From positions 19,619-80,329 of the forward strand of contig DANY01000009.1 in assembly GCA_002501655.1 (NCBI GenBank): DNA of 60,711 nt, written 5' to 3'. Under the pieces are notes generated by a model, which saw nothing but the letters and a program-made list of their open reading frames with translations, was not told the DNA's origin and did not search any database. Origin of the DNA: Methanoculleus sp. UBA303 (GTDB lineage: Archaea; Halobacteriota; Methanomicrobia; Methanomicrobiales; Methanoculleaceae). Shown here one piece after another: positions 35,481 to 44,743 of the stretch (position 1 is its first letter; the number at the start of each line of letters is the position of its first letter). The translations under genes were made by a program, and so were the position numbers.

Positions 35481-35969
35481 TCACTCACGCACAAAAACTC
35501 TCAGCATAGACGCGGCCTCTCGCTTCGCCGACGCATCAACGAGCCGGAGGACAGCTCCTTCTCCCGGCTGCCCATAGAGTATGGCAGCACCGTGTGGCGC
35601 GGCGAGGACGAGCGGGATGACCGCAAGATCCTCCTCGCCGTCGACGAAGATCACTCCCGGGGGGTCCCGGACCATCTCGTCGATTGCATCCACGAGTTCG
35701 TCGGTGATCGTGCCGGGGGCGTTCTTCGCTGTTACCCTTCTCTCCTGGAGCAGGGGCGAATGGGTGCAGGGTAAGCGCATCGTGTAGCCGTCGATGATGG
35801 CGATATCCGGGACGATCCCCGCATCCAGGAGATTGTGGGTCACCACATCGCCGACGGTGTAGACCGCACGGCCTTCGAGTTGGGGAAGGAGTTCCCTGAT
35901 GTCCCTGTAGAGGGTGCCGAACGGTTTTTTGAAGAGATCCCGATGCGCTTCGGGAAGCCTGAGCATCAA
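35481..35969 (-). CDS. dpck: GTP-dependent dephospho-CoA kinase
   Basis: A 162-residue archaeal enzyme (former DUF359) for the last step of coenzyme A synthesis, using GTP. Seen: [10 protein letters not shown] near residue 14, [12 protein letters not shown] near 37, [10 protein letters not shown] near 58 and [15 protein letters not shown] near 110; the acidic DGEEDL part is the family signature. It overlaps the spt4 stop codon by four bases. Unrelated in fold to bacterial CoaE. Confidence 0.9.
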   Translation of the reverse strand: MMLRLPEAHRDLFKKPFGTLYRDIRELLPQLEGRAVYTVGDVVTHNLLDAGIVPDIAIIDGYTMRLPCTHSPLLQERRVTAKNAPGTITDELVDAIDEMVRDPPGVIFVDGEEDLAVIPLVLAAPHGAAILYGQPGEGAVLRLVDASAKREAASMLRVFVRE

Positions 35970-36166
35970 CGGACCTTCAGCGCATATCGGCCGGGCAGGG
36001 TGATATTCATCTTCTTCGCGATATCCGAATGCTCGGGATCGATGATCACCACATATCCTGCCCAGTCTTCGCTCAGGTTAGTCGTGCCGCAGATCACGCA
36101 GGCCTCTCCTTCGACGACCCGGTGACACTCGCGGCAGACCTTGACCAGCTTCTTGCGCACGACCAT
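35966..36166 (-). CDS. spt4: Transcription elongation factor Spt4 (RpoE'')
   Basis: A 66-residue zinc-ribbon factor that binds Spt5 on RNA polymerase to raise processivity. The four cysteines [17 protein letters not shown] and the [17 protein letters not shown] block are typical. It overlaps rpoE' by one base and the CoA kinase by four, in an operon conserved in Euryarchaeota. Confidence 0.94.
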   Translation of the reverse strand: MVVRKKLVKVCRECHRVVEGEACVICGTTNLSEDWAGYVVIIDPEHSDIAKKMNITLPGRYALKVR

Positions 36167-36735
36167 TATGCAGCTCCTTTCTGTTTCTCCTGTTCAAGTT
36201 CCTCTTCCAGCCAGACCGTGGTCCCGAGGCCCGACTGCCGCATGGTGAGGCCGATCTTGCTCTCCCGGGGCTCGCGCTCATTCAGCGAGAGCGCAACAAC
36301 CCGGGCTCGGATGCCGTCGCCGACAGCAATATACCGTTTCGAGTCCTGGCAGATCAGCCTGCCGTTCTTCTCGTCGTAGTTGATATATTCATCCGATATC
36401 TGGCTCACGTGGAGCATGGCGTCGATGGGCCCGAGGCTGACGAACGCGCCGAAACTCGTCGTCTCCACCACCTCCCCCTCGATCACTTCCTGGAGTGCCA
36501 GGCGAAGCACCGCCGCCTCGAACCTGACATCGTAGTAGACGGCACCGTCCCCGGGGATCAGCTCCCCCTCACCGACATTGAGGATCTTCGTAACCGCAAT
36601 GAATATGCCGATCTCCTTTGCGATGCTGCCTTCCAGCTGTTCCTGCAATACATTGAGAATAACCTTCTCCAGGTCTTCCCCAAGGCGGTGGGGCGGAACC
36701 CGCACCTTGTCCTCCAGCGTCATCTTGTAATACAT
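36166..36735 (-). CDS. rpoE1: RNA polymerase subunit RpoE' (Rpb7-like)
   Basis: A 189-residue stalk subunit of archaeal RNA polymerase. N-terminal RNP-like domain (MYYKMTLEDKVRVPPHRLGED), then an S1 domain from residue 83 (EVVETTSFGAFVSLGPIDAML). It pairs with RpoF to guide the transcript and to help open the promoter. It sits in the conserved order PIN - rpoE' - spt4, 7 bases behind the PIN gene. Confidence 0.94.
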   Translation of the reverse strand: MYYKMTLEDKVRVPPHRLGEDLEKVILNVLQEQLEGSIAKEIGIFIAVTKILNVGEGELIPGDGAVYYDVRFEAAVLRLALQEVIEGEVVETTSFGAFVSLGPIDAMLHVSQISDEYINYDEKNGRLICQDSKRYIAVGDGIRARVVALSLNEREPRESKIGLTMRQSGLGTTVWLEEELEQEKQKGAA

Positions 36736-36742
36736 GGTTTCA

Positions 36743-37123
36743 CTATCCCCTCATCAGCTCCAATGTTCTCTGTCTTCGCATCGAAACGACGTCAATTTCC
36801 TCACGAAGGAGAGCGTTCCGGAGTTCTCGATCGTTCGTCACCACAGTGCACCTTTCCCGCCGGGCGTACTCGATCACCCGGTCGTCCACGCGATCGGCGG
36901 CACTTCCGCTCGGCACGATCGTCGAGCGCAGGGCCAGCGCGAGGCCCACACGGGCGGCAGCTGCATCGCGGCCGCGGCCCCGGGTGAGCCCGCGTAACTC
37001 ACCGACCACCTCTTCCAGCGTGACCGGCTCGAAGTCCCCAAAGAGATTCATAAGCTCGTCGTACAGGTCAATCCCGAACTGGGCCGGCATTAAGAGGGCG
37101 TTCGTGTCGAGGAGTACCTTCAC
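36743..37123 (-). CDS. PIN domain protein (Fcf1/Utp24-like)
   Basis: A 126-residue PIN-domain nuclease-like protein: [12 protein letters not shown] at the start with the first Asp, EEVVGEL in the middle with the acidic helix, and [10 protein letters not shown] plus VVTNDREL with the last two Asp. The archaeal genes placed between aIF2 gamma and rpoE' are of this type and are thought to act in pre-rRNA processing, like Fcf1. The start is GTG 37123, sharing a GTGA overlap with the aIF2 gamma stop, rather than the ATG at 37156. Confidence 0.88.
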   Translation of the reverse strand: MKVLLDTNALLMPAQFGIDLYDELMNLFGDFEPVTLEEVVGELRGLTRGRGRDAAAARVGLALALRSTIVPSGSAADRVDDRVIEYARRERCTVVTNDRELRNALLREEIDVVSMRRQRTLELMRG

Positions 37124-38379
37124 TCGACCAGAATACCCATGCCGATCAGCCGCCATCGCCCGCCGACCTGCCTGCTGATAGCGATCCGTGCGCCGACCTC
37201 CGCACAGACCGCACGCTTCAGCTGGACCTCCACCTGGTTCTTCTTCGCGTTCGTGATCACGCCGACGGTGACGGCGGTGCCGACCGAGAGCATCAGCGGC
37301 TCCTTATGTTTGAGCGGCTCAATGATCTGCTCGCTGTCTGCACCAACCACCCGGTCCATGAGCGTGACGTCGAACTTCAGCCGATCCCAGACGGGTGGGA
37401 GTCTCCCCACGAGTCCGGCCACCTGCCCGGCGAGGGCGTCACTCTTTGTCAGTGCCGGATCGAGTTTCGTCGCGACGCCGAGGAGACCTCCGGGCGCCGC
37501 CTCGGTCACCCTGGTTTTACCGGCGTTGATGGAGGTGATCTTCGTCTCGACCGGCTCCCACTTCATCCGGTTCTCCACCTGCACCTGCCGGCCGGGCCGG
37601 ATCTCGATGTCGTCACCCTCATGCAGGACACCGCGAATGAGCGAGCCGCCGATGACGCCGCCTTTCACGTCCCGCCAGCTGCAGCCGGGTTTGTTGATGT
37701 CAAACGACCGTGCGACGAGCAGCACCGGGTCGATCTCCGGGTTGCGGGCAGGCTCCGGTATGACCGCGTCGAGAGTCTGGATCAGGGCGCCGATATTGAC
37801 TCCCTTCTGCGCGGAGACCGGAATGATCGGTGCGTTCTCGGCAATGGTGCCTTTGATGAACCGTTTGATCTGCTTATAGTGCTCAAGCGCCTCGGCCTGG
37901 GTGACCACGTCGATCTTGTTCTGGACGATGACGATCTTTCTGATGCCGATCAGCTCGAGTGCCATCAGGTGCTCCTTGGTCTGAGGCTGCGGGCATGCCT
38001 CGTTTGCAGCGATAACGAGCATTGCGCCGTCCATCAGCGCGGAACCAGAGAGCATCGTTGCCATCAGCGTCTCGTGGCCGGGGGCATCAACGAACGAGAC
38101 CGTCCGGAACGGAACCGCCTTTCCTCCGCATTTTGGGCATTCGGGTTGGGGAGAATAGGCCTGTGCTCCCTCGCACCTCTCGCACTTGTAAAATGTTGTA
38201 TCCGCGTAGCCGAGCCGGATGGAGATGCCGCGCTTGATCTCCTCGCTGTGCCTGTCAGTCCAGGTACCGGTCAGCGCGCTGACCAGGGTGGTCTTGCCGT
38301 GATCGACATGACCCACGAGCCCAATATTGACGCCGGGAATGAATGCATCTCGCAAAAGTTTTCGAACCTCCTTATCCAA
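37120..38379 (-). CDS. eif2g: Translation initiation factor aIF2 subunit gamma
   Basis: A GTPase of 419 residues that carries Met-tRNAi to the ribosome. G1 is [13 protein letters not shown] near residue 20, G3 DAPGHE near 97, G4 QNKID near 152; a zinc knuckle [21 protein letters not shown] lies near 65. Domains II and III are complete. The TTG at 38379 is taken as start because a TATA box at 38396-38404 allows a leaderless message there; a second TTG further in, with GGAGG upstream, is an alternative that would give about 411 residues. First gene of the cluster. Confidence 0.93.
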   Translation of the reverse strand: MDKEVRKLLRDAFIPGVNIGLVGHVDHGKTTLVSALTGTWTDRHSEEIKRGISIRLGYADTTFYKCERCEGAQAYSPQPECPKCGGKAVPFRTVSFVDAPGHETLMATMLSGSALMDGAMLVIAANEACPQPQTKEHLMALELIGIRKIVIVQNKIDVVTQAEALEHYKQIKRFIKGTIAENAPIIPVSAQKGVNIGALIQTLDAVIPEPARNPEIDPVLLVARSFDINKPGCSWRDVKGGVIGGSLIRGVLHEGDDIEIRPGRQVQVENRMKWEPVETKITSINAGKTRVTEAAPGGLLGVATKLDPALTKSDALAGQVAGLVGRLPPVWDRLKFDVTLMDRVVGADSEQIIEPLKHKEPLMLSVGTAVTVGVITNAKKNQVEVQLKRAVCAEVGARIAISRQVGGRWRLIGMGILVE

Positions 38380-38395
38380 TATAGAGTGACACTAC

Positions 38396-38404
38396 TTATA
38401 CATA
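38396..38404 (-). promoter_or_regulatory. TATA-like box of aIF2 gamma
   Basis: TATGTATAA on the minus strand, close before the gene. It would drive the aIF2 gamma - PIN - rpoE' - spt4 - dpck transcript. Confidence 0.45.
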
Positions 38405-38437
38405 ATCAGTAGTGATTACTTTTCTGCTCCCTGTCGT

Positions 38438-38475
38438 AGTAGCATAGCGCATCCGGGTTACCTCCGTATGCTACT
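38438..38475. promoter_or_regulatory. Inverted repeat AGTAGCATA-N20-TATGCTACT
   Basis: Perfect 9-base arms (38438-38446 and 38467-38475) with a 20-base spacer, between aIF2 gamma and nikR. Each arm holds the GTATG/CATAC-like half site known for NikR operators in bacteria. Good candidate for the operator of the nikR gene that follows. Confidence 0.55.
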
Positions 38476-38485
38476 GCTCGTGTGG

Positions 38486-38498
38486 CATACGAAGTATG
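38486..38498. promoter_or_regulatory. Second CATAC-N3-GTATG inverted repeat
   Basis: CATAC GAA GTATG, with GTATGA as its right half, directly downstream of the long inverted repeat and before the TATA box of nikR. Probably part of the same operator region. Confidence 0.5.
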
Positions 38499-38524
38499 AA
38501 AATGCATCATGATGTTAGCGAGAA

Positions 38525-38530
38525 TTTATA
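38525..38530 (+). promoter_or_regulatory. TATA box of nikR
   Basis: TTTATA within GAATTTATACC, about 35 bases before ATG 38565. It speaks against the earlier in-frame ATGs. Confidence 0.5.
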
Positions 38531-38564
38531 CCCCATGAATAGAGATATGGGAGCTGATCATAGT

Positions 38565-38987
38565 ATGTCAGGTGATACCGAACTTTCACGTATCGGGATC
38601 TCTTTACCCAAGAACCTTCTCGATAAATTCGACGAGATCCTGAGCCTCCGGGGGTACTCCTCCCGTTCCGAAGGGATACGGGATTCGATACGGAGTTACA
38701 TCACCCACTATCAGTGGATATCCGATGTAAAAGGAGAGCGTCAGGGCGTCATTACCATGGTCTATGAGCATGACCAGCGTGGGCTGCTTCAGACGCTCAC
38801 CGAGATCCAGCACCAGTATGCTCATATCATCCAGGCATCCCTCCACTCGCACGTGACCCATAACAAGTGCCTTGAGGTGATCCTGATCCGCGGGGATGGT
38901 GCGGTGCTGAAGGATATTACGGAACGGCTGATGGCACAGAAAGGTGTCGAGGCGGTGAAACTTACCACCATACCGATCGAGGGTTAA
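38565..38987 (+). CDS. nikR: Nickel-responsive regulator NikR
   Basis: A 140-residue ribbon-helix-helix repressor. N-terminal DNA-binding part ELSRIGISLPKNLLDKFDEI and the helix YSSRSEGIRDSIR; C-terminal ACT-like metal domain with the nickel ligands in ASLHSHVTHNKCLEVILIRG (the His-x-His and the Cys). It binds nickel as a tetramer and then shuts off nickel uptake genes, which fits a methanogen with nickel in F430 and hydrogenases. ATG 38565 gives the usual family length. Palindromes upstream suggest that it controls itself. No nickel transporter lies nearby. Confidence 0.92.
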   Translation: MSGDTELSRIGISLPKNLLDKFDEILSLRGYSSRSEGIRDSIRSYITHYQWISDVKGERQGVITMVYEHDQRGLLQTLTEIQHQYAHIIQASLHSHVTHNKCLEVILIRGDGAVLKDITERLMAQKGVEAVKLTTIPIEG

Positions 38988-39021
38988 CTTCGGTATGAAG
39001 GGGGTGGAGCGAGGGGATAGT

Positions 39022-39312
39022 TCACCCGCCGCCTTCACAGCTCTGATCGGTCGCTTTCTCCCACACCCCTTCCAGCTGCTCTTTAAGTTCTTTGTGTTCT
39101 TTGAGGTAGTCCTCCAGGGAGCGCTCCTCTCTCTCCACGTGCTCGGTCGTGCGGTCGGCGCCGACGAGTTCGTCCACCCGGTAGTAGAGTCCGGTGCTGT
39201 CGAGTTCGGCGTACTTCCATCCGTCGATCTCCTCGACCCGCAGGACCTTTCCGGTCGTGCCGGTGCGGGGATATCGGACGACTGCGCCCACGACCACGTC
39301 ATCCGTGCTCAT
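39022..39312 (-). CDS. DUF2098 family protein
   Basis: A 96-residue archaeal protein of the DUF2098 family: DDVVVGAVVRYPRTGTTGKVLRV is a small strand-rich barrel, then DSTGLYYRVDELV, and a charged coiled-coil tail (EHVEREERSLEDYLKEHKEL). Mostly found in methanogens; function unknown. ATG 39312 is chosen; the frame runs on over the YcaO gene in reverse. It shares a short AT-rich promoter region with the divergent ycaO gene. Confidence 0.8.
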   Translation of the reverse strand: MSTDDVVVGAVVRYPRTGTTGKVLRVEEIDGWKYAELDSTGLYYRVDELVGADRTTEHVEREERSLEDYLKEHKELKEQLEGVWEKATDQSCEGGG

Positions 39313-39366
39313 ACGTGGTAGGTACATCTGCAATACTATTAAGGTATCACCTCCAAGGGATCTTGA

Positions 39367-40542
39367 ATGGCAATCACGATTCACCCGGTAGAGAAACTGT
39401 ATTTTGACGGAACGCACCGCTCCCGTTCTCCCGAGGAGACCCGTGCCGCCGTAGAGCCGTTGATGGCGGAGATCGGTGTTGTGGAGATTATCGACGTGAC
39501 CCCTCTCGACCGTCTCGGGATCCCCGTCTTCTCGGCGGTTCGGCCGGGAGCGGCCCGGGGGGCGGTTCGCGTCCATGCTGGAAAGGGAAAGGAACCCGTC
39601 CATGCCCGGGTCTCGGCGATGATGGAGGCGCTCGAGCGTTACTGCGCTGAGTACCGGGGCGACCGGATGGAGTATGCCACCTACGAGGAGATCGGCCCGG
39701 GGCGGGCGGTGCACCCCGAAGACCTGATCCTCCCGCGAAGACTTGAGCAGGGGGAGAAAGTCCACTGGACGGCGGCGTGGGATATTCTGAACGATGAGGA
39801 GGTCTACGTCCCGAGTAACGCCGTCTTCCACCCGTATGACTCGCTCGGCATGACCATACCCCTCTTCCGGAGTGACTCGAACGGGCTCGCATCAGGAAAC
39901 GTCATCGAGGAGGCGATCCTGCACGCCCTCTTCGAGGTGATCGAGCGGGATGCGCTCAGCCTCGCCGACCAGAAGCGCGACCTCGGGCGCCGCCTCACAA
40001 TCGGGAGCGACTGCGCCGCCCGGCAGGTCCTCGACCGGTTTGAGGAGAACGGTATCGATATCCACCTCTGGCTGCTCTCCGGGAAGACCGGCATCCCCAC
40101 CGTCGCTGCCGCTGCGGACGACACCGTCACGAAGGACCCGGCGATGATCGTCATCGGATCGGGGACGCACACCTCCCCCGAGATCGCGGCGCTCCGTGCC
40201 CTGACCGAGGTCGCCCAGAGCCGCGGGAGTTACCTCCAGGGCGGCCGCACCGATCCCCGGCGGGAACTGGTCATCAGGAAGGCGGGATACGACCGGCTGA
40301 AGCGGATCAACCGGATGTGGTTTGCCGACGGAGAAACCGTCGATATCGGGGATGTTCCCGACGCGAGCACCCCGCGGTTCGACCTCGACATACGTCGGGT
40401 GCTCGATGAGGTCAGTCCTTATACGGACCGGGTCTGCGTCTGCGACCTCTCAAGGACCCCGGTGCCGGTGGTGCGGGTCATCCTCCCCGGGTTTGAGGTC
40501 TCCTACATGGATCCGGACCGGCGGCAGGCCACGCAGGGGTGA
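39367..40542 (+). CDS. ycaO: YcaO protein, McrA glycine thioamidation (methanogenesis marker 1)
   Basis: A 391-residue ATP-dependent YcaO enzyme that backbone-activates a glycine of methyl-coenzyme M reductase McrA to form thioglycine, together with TfuA or a sulfur donor. Seen: the start with IDVTPLDRLGIPVF near residue 40, KGKEPVHARVSAMMEALERYCAEY near 75 with the ATP/Mg glutamates, and ALFEVIERDALSL near 187. Length and motifs fit methanogenesis marker protein 1. No tfuA beside it in this window. It is the clearest sign that this genome is a methanogen. Confidence 0.93.
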   Translation: MAITIHPVEKLYFDGTHRSRSPEETRAAVEPLMAEIGVVEIIDVTPLDRLGIPVFSAVRPGAARGAVRVHAGKGKEPVHARVSAMMEALERYCAEYRGDRMEYATYEEIGPGRAVHPEDLILPRRLEQGEKVHWTAAWDILNDEEVYVPSNAVFHPYDSLGMTIPLFRSDSNGLASGNVIEEAILHALFEVIERDALSLADQKRDLGRRLTIGSDCAARQVLDRFEENGIDIHLWLLSGKTGIPTVAAAADDTVTKDPAMIVIGSGTHTSPEIAALRALTEVAQSRGSYLQGGRTDPRRELVIRKAGYDRLKRINRMWFADGETVDIGDVPDASTPRFDLDIRRVLDEVSPYTDRVCVCDLSRTPVPVVRVILPGFEVSYMDPDRRQATQG

Positions 40543-40621
40543 TATGGGCGGGGCCGGGAAGGCCTCCCCTCCGCGCCTTGCACCTGCGGTGCTCATGCTC
40601 CTGCCCTTCGGCCAGTCGCGC

Positions 40622-41590
40622 TCAGCAGAACCGGACCTTCTTTAAGATGTCGACAACCCTCTTCGTGGTTCGGTGCAGGGGGTTCTCTGCAGGCAAAGAC
40701 CGCTTCCCCGAGAGGGCACCAAATATCGCGGCGATCGCCTTCCCGTGCGACGGGCCGTAACCCCCCTCGAGGGTCAGGGCGAGAGGGAGGTCCGTGCCGT
40801 CGATCAGCATACCGGTGAGCACGCCGTAGTCCTCGGGCTCAAGGTTCATCTGCCCGTGCGCGTCGTCGGAGAGGGCGTCCTGTCCGGCCGAGACGATCAG
40901 GACGTCGGGTCGGAACCGGGCGAGCGCCGGGACGAAGACCTCGCGAAAGACGTAGCAGTAATCGGCGATGGTGGACCCCGCCGCAAGCGGGGCGTTGAGA
41001 GTGTAGCCCCGGCCAGCACCGGTGCCGATCTCATCCACCCACCCGGTCTTCGGGAAACTGTCGGCCTCGTGCACCGAGCAGAAGAGCACCCGATCGCTCC
41101 CGTAAAAAGCCGTCTGCGTGCCGTTGCCGTGGTGCAGGTCCCAGTCGAGGATCGCCACCCGGTCAACCGACAGAAGTGCTTTCGCCGCCGCGATGGCGGC
41201 ATTATTAAAGATGCAGAACCCCATCGCCCGGTCGGGCTCAGCATGGTGGCCCGGAGGGCGGACCAGGGCAAACAGGTGCTCGCCGTCGAGTGTGCGCTCC
41301 ACCGCTGCAGAGGTTGATCCGGCTGCATAGGACGCCGCCTCGAACGAGTGGCAGGTGACGTAGGTATTCGGATCTAAAAAACAGGTTCCTCGTGCTATCT
41401 CCTGCACCCACCGGATGTACTGGGGACGGTGGACCCGCTCCAGGTCTCTCTCGGTAGCCCGAACCGGGGCATGCCACCTTATGTTATCGGGGACCCCGGA
41501 GAGGGCCCCCCGTAACCGGGAGCCCGACTCGGGGTGAGCCTCCATATCGTGCCTGGTAAAGATGTCACCGTAGATGACTGAAGACCGCAT
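40622..41590 (-). CDS. Histone deacetylase family (acetylpolyamine amidohydrolase-like)
   Basis: A 322-residue zinc deacetylase. Active site: VRPPGHHAEPDRAMGFC with the two His near residue 113, DWDLHHGNGTQTAFY with zinc-binding Asp and His near 148, and SAGQDALSDD with the second Asp near 235. The protein is complete. Archaeal members may deacetylate Alba-like or histone proteins, or acetylpolyamines; not decided here. It follows AglB by 7 bases on the same strand, and its 5' third exists a second time as a pseudogene at 44400-44737. Confidence 0.9.
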   Translation of the reverse strand: MRSSVIYGDIFTRHDMEAHPESGSRLRGALSGVPDNIRWHAPVRATERDLERVHRPQYIRWVQEIARGTCFLDPNTYVTCHSFEAASYAAGSTSAAVERTLDGEHLFALVRPPGHHAEPDRAMGFCIFNNAAIAAAKALLSVDRVAILDWDLHHGNGTQTAFYGSDRVLFCSVHEADSFPKTGWVDEIGTGAGRGYTLNAPLAAGSTIADYCYVFREVFVPALARFRPDVLIVSAGQDALSDDAHGQMNLEPEDYGVLTGMLIDGTDLPLALTLEGGYGPSHGKAIAAIFGALSGKRSLPAENPLHRTTKRVVDILKKVRFC

Positions 41591-41596
41591 TCTCGT

Positions 41597-44239
41597 TCAG
41601 TTGATTGTGCGTCCCTGCAGGATATCCCCATCGGTTACGTCGAACGTCCGGTCGGTACCTGCGATCCGGTATGGTCCCGTCGTCTTCACTTCGCCCGACC
41701 ATCCGGACGTCGCATACGGGACAGTGAATGTACCGTTCACGCTCTCCTGCCGGTAGATGAACGCCCGGCCGGTGTTCGTCGTGACCGGCACCTCGATGAT
41801 CCCGTCGCCCTTGATGCGGGCCCCCGGGACGTACTCGAATATCTTGACGGATTTTAGGTCAGGCCCACTCAAGCCGACATTGAAGATGTTCTTGGGTGTC
41901 TCATGGACGAGCCGGTAGTGCTGGAGCGCCGGCACCCGCTCGACCGGATGGAGGAGCGAGTCTCCCCGGTACTGGTAGTACATGTTCAGGAGCGTCGCGT
42001 GAGACCCGGCCGGCGCGCTCTTGTTGTAGGCCTCCACCGCCGCCGCGGCGGCCGTGGCGTTCATCTGCTCGGTGCGCGTGATGACCGGGAGGGAGGTGTT
42101 CGCCGTGCCCGCGTCACGGTACTCGGCGTAGATCACCTGCGACGCCGGGTCGGTCATGGACCCGTCGAAGTTATGGAGACGGGAGACCATCGTCAGGTAG
42201 TACTGCTGGTTGTAGAACGGTACCGCCTGGTAACTCGTCGAGCCCACGCTCACGGGCATAAAGAATTCCGGCTCAAACCGGGCTCTCCCAACATCCGGAT
42301 CGGCCCACGTCGCCGGCGCGTGGAATTTACTGGTGTCGAGTTCGATGTCGGTGACGACGTAGCGGGTGCCGATGTTGTCGAGGATCCGGTTTGCCTTCTC
42401 CTCGGAGGTCGAGACGAAGTAGGTCGCGGAGCCGTTCGGCCCGGCAACCCCGTGCTGGAAGGGGTTGTTGTTCGGGATCCGCTTTGAGACAAAGGTAATC
42501 CAGTGGCCGTAGTCCCACCAGGACATGACGCCGTAGGACCCCTCAGGGTAGGTGAAGGTGTCCTTGTCGTAGATGGCGTGGAAGTCGACCCCGGGGTCGG
42601 GCGTATTCGTGCCCATCCACTCGAGGGCCTCCATCCACTGCGAGTCGATGCCGCTGTACTTCGCACCGGCGGCATAGGCGAGGTTGGTCTGGAGTGAGGT
42701 TCCGGCGAAGATGAGCGTGACGACGACGACCGCAGCGAAGGCTCCTACCTTGATGTAGTCCGGCTGGTCTCTCGACGAGACTTTCGGTTTCCGGGTATCC
42801 GGGGCTCTTGCCCCCTTCTTTCCCTTCCGTGGCGGCTCTTCCCGCTTCCCGCCGTCTCCGGGGCCGGAGGATGCCCCGCCGCTTCCCGCCCGGAAGAGGC
42901 GCGCGACGTCCTTCCAGGTCGCGTCGAGGACCGCCCCGGCAAAGACCGCGGCGAGCAGGGCGATGTTTGCAGCAAGATAGTATTCGTAGCGGACATGTGC
43001 GGCGGTCGATGCCAGGATGACTCCCGTCCAGATAAGGACGAAGATGTGGGCCGGGTTCACCCTATCACGGTTCTGCCAGAGCAGGGCGGCAACCCCGCCG
43101 GCTGCGAGCACGAGGCCCCAGTGGAACGTTCGCCAGGCATCGTTGTACGACCAGGCCCGTGCCTCCTGGACGGTCGTGGTGACCGGCGCCTCGCCGAAGA
43201 AGGCGAAGAGGCTCGATATCAGGAGGTTGTAGATGTCCGGCAGGGCGACAAAGAGCACCGCGACGGCGACGGCAGCGAGGCCTGCAAGGGCGGCGGGGAA
43301 GTAATACTTTGGGCGCCCTTTCAGGTAGACCGAGAGCCCGTAGAGCGCGAGCGTCCCGGCGATGAGGCCGGCGTAAGCGATGACGTGCCCGACGGTGTAG
43401 CGGGAGAGGTCAAGGCCGGGGTGCGGGAAACCGATCGCTGTTATCCCGACGATCACGACGCCGAAGGTGACGGCGTTTACGAGGACCAGATAGTCGCTCG
43501 ACCGGTCCTGGAAGAAGTCCAGGAGAAACTGGACCAGGGTGAACCCCGCCACGATGAGCGCGAGGAGGATCATCGTCGGCATGTTGAAGAAACCGAGGAG
43601 GTAGGCGACGCCGGCCGCGGCCGCCGTTATCACCGGCATCTTCAGGGTCTCAAGGTTCTTCCGCGAGAGCGGGCTGTCGCGTGTCGTGAGCAGCGCCGTG
43701 ACGTAGGCGAGGACGAAGATCGTCGAGAAGAGGGTCTCTGCGATGTGGTGGTCGACGAAGGCGAAGAGGGAGCGGTGGGCGAAGCTCCCGGAGATGACCG
43801 CGATGAGGCCTGCCGCGATGAGGCCGGTCTTCCAGTCCGTGATCTTTCTCGCGAGCAGGTAGGTGACCGGCACCATCGCCGCGCCCATCAGCGGCGGGAC
43901 CCAGGATGCCACCACCATGATCTCGGGGCGCGTCGTTGCGCCGACAAGGACACAGAGCGCCGATATGATCTGGACGAAGAGCGGTCCCCAGTAGATGACG
44001 TCGCCGGTCGGGTAGAGCGTCATGGCGTCGAACCAGGCGTAACCGGGGAAGTTCGCGACGGTCTGCTCGACCTGGCGGACACTATACCAGGGGTCGTTGC
44101 CGAGGAGGTTGACCCCATCGGGGGTCACCATATCAGACGCCGGAATATACCCCCGCGTCCAGAGCGGGAGCAGGGTGAACAGAACGATAATGCCAATGAT
44201 AATATACGGTCGATACTTATCGAGATCCACGTGAGCCAT
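41597..44239 (-). CDS. aglB1: Oligosaccharyltransferase AglB, paralogue 1
   Basis: An 880-residue membrane enzyme (STT3 family) that moves the lipid-linked glycan onto Asn in NxS/T. N-terminal 13 or so membrane helices with GNDPWYSVRQVEQ holding an acidic metal motif, then a soluble domain with the catalytic-peptide-binding WWDYG (GVMSWWDYGHWITF) near residue 568. Start ATG 44239 has GGAGG before it. It is a close copy of the next AglB gene, through tandem duplication. Both keep WWDYG, so both could be active. Followed by the HDAC gene. Confidence 0.93.
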   Translation of the reverse strand: MAHVDLDKYRPYIIIGIIVLFTLLPLWTRGYIPASDMVTPDGVNLLGNDPWYSVRQVEQTVANFPGYAWFDAMTLYPTGDVIYWGPLFVQIISALCVLVGATTRPEIMVVASWVPPLMGAAMVPVTYLLARKITDWKTGLIAAGLIAVISGSFAHRSLFAFVDHHIAETLFSTIFVLAYVTALLTTRDSPLSRKNLETLKMPVITAAAAGVAYLLGFFNMPTMILLALIVAGFTLVQFLLDFFQDRSSDYLVLVNAVTFGVVIVGITAIGFPHPGLDLSRYTVGHVIAYAGLIAGTLALYGLSVYLKGRPKYYFPAALAGLAAVAVAVLFVALPDIYNLLISSLFAFFGEAPVTTTVQEARAWSYNDAWRTFHWGLVLAAGGVAALLWQNRDRVNPAHIFVLIWTGVILASTAAHVRYEYYLAANIALLAAVFAGAVLDATWKDVARLFRAGSGGASSGPGDGGKREEPPRKGKKGARAPDTRKPKVSSRDQPDYIKVGAFAAVVVVTLIFAGTSLQTNLAYAAGAKYSGIDSQWMEALEWMGTNTPDPGVDFHAIYDKDTFTYPEGSYGVMSWWDYGHWITFVSKRIPNNNPFQHGVAGPNGSATYFVSTSEEKANRILDNIGTRYVVTDIELDTSKFHAPATWADPDVGRARFEPEFFMPVSVGSTSYQAVPFYNQQYYLTMVSRLHNFDGSMTDPASQVIYAEYRDAGTANTSLPVITRTEQMNATAAAAAVEAYNKSAPAGSHATLLNMYYQYRGDSLLHPVERVPALQHYRLVHETPKNIFNVGLSGPDLKSVKIFEYVPGARIKGDGIIEVPVTTNTGRAFIYRQESVNGTFTVPYATSGWSGEVKTTGPYRIAGTDRTFDVTDGDILQGRTIN

Positions 44240-44331
44240 CGGACCCTCCTTGCTACGTTTCTGTTTCCCCTGAACCATTAATAACATTGGCGTATCCGCG
44301 GTGCTGGAAAACAGGGTGAGTCTCGGGATTT

Positions 44332-44400
44332 TCACGTCAGTCGTGCAAAGACCTTCTCAAACGCTTCCGCCTTCTTCTTCCAGCTGTGCTCCTCTATGCC
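44332..44400 (-). pseudogene. C-terminal remnant of the family-4 glycosyltransferase
   Basis: Codes for the last 22 residues or so of the intact glycosyltransferase at 47480-48625 (GIEEHSWKKKAEAFEKVF-RLT). Joined directly to the HDAC fragment, it marks the joint of the tandem duplication. Confidence 0.8.
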
Positions 44401-44737
44401 GGCGGGCAGACCAGAGCGAAGAGGCGCTCGCCGTCGAGTGTGCGCTCCACCGCGGCGTAGGTCGACCCGGCGGCGTAGGATGCCACGTCGAAAGAGTGGC
44501 AGGTGACGTAGGTGTTTGTGTCTAAAAAACAGGTTCCCGTTGCCATCTGTTGCACCACCGGATGTAGCGGGGATCGTGGACCTGCTCCCGGTCATCTTCG
44601 GTGGCCAGGACCGGGGCACGCCATCGCACGTTGTCGGGAACTCCCGAGAGGGCTACACGCAACCGGGAGCCCGACTCGGGGTGGGCCTCCATGTCGTGCC
44701 TGGTGAAGATGTCACCGTAAATGACCGAAGAGCGCAT
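44400..44737 (-). pseudogene. N-terminal HDAC fragment, frameshifted
   Basis: Matches the first 110 codons of the intact HDAC gene: SSVIYGDIFTRHDMEAHPES from ATG 44737, then, after a one-base frameshift near 44565, CFLDTNTYVTCHSF and VERTLDGERLFALV. It stops at the joint with the glycosyltransferase tail. The zinc site is missing, so the product cannot work. Confidence 0.85.
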
Positions 44738-44743
44738 CCTCGT

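Larger units (their letters stand above)
41260..44400. repeat. Tandem duplication, copy 1 (about 3.15 kb)
   Basis: Runs from the HDAC 5' part through the first AglB gene to a short tail of glycosyltransferase sequence. It corresponds in gene order to 44400-47565. The unit ends are the points where the HDAC and glycosyltransferase fragments meet. Confidence 0.75.

Noticed and set aside
42995..44281. 428-residue plus-strand frame rich in Arg, Asp and Glu
   Set aside because: Antisense shadow of aglB1; the same kind of frame occurs opposite aglB2 because of codon bias.
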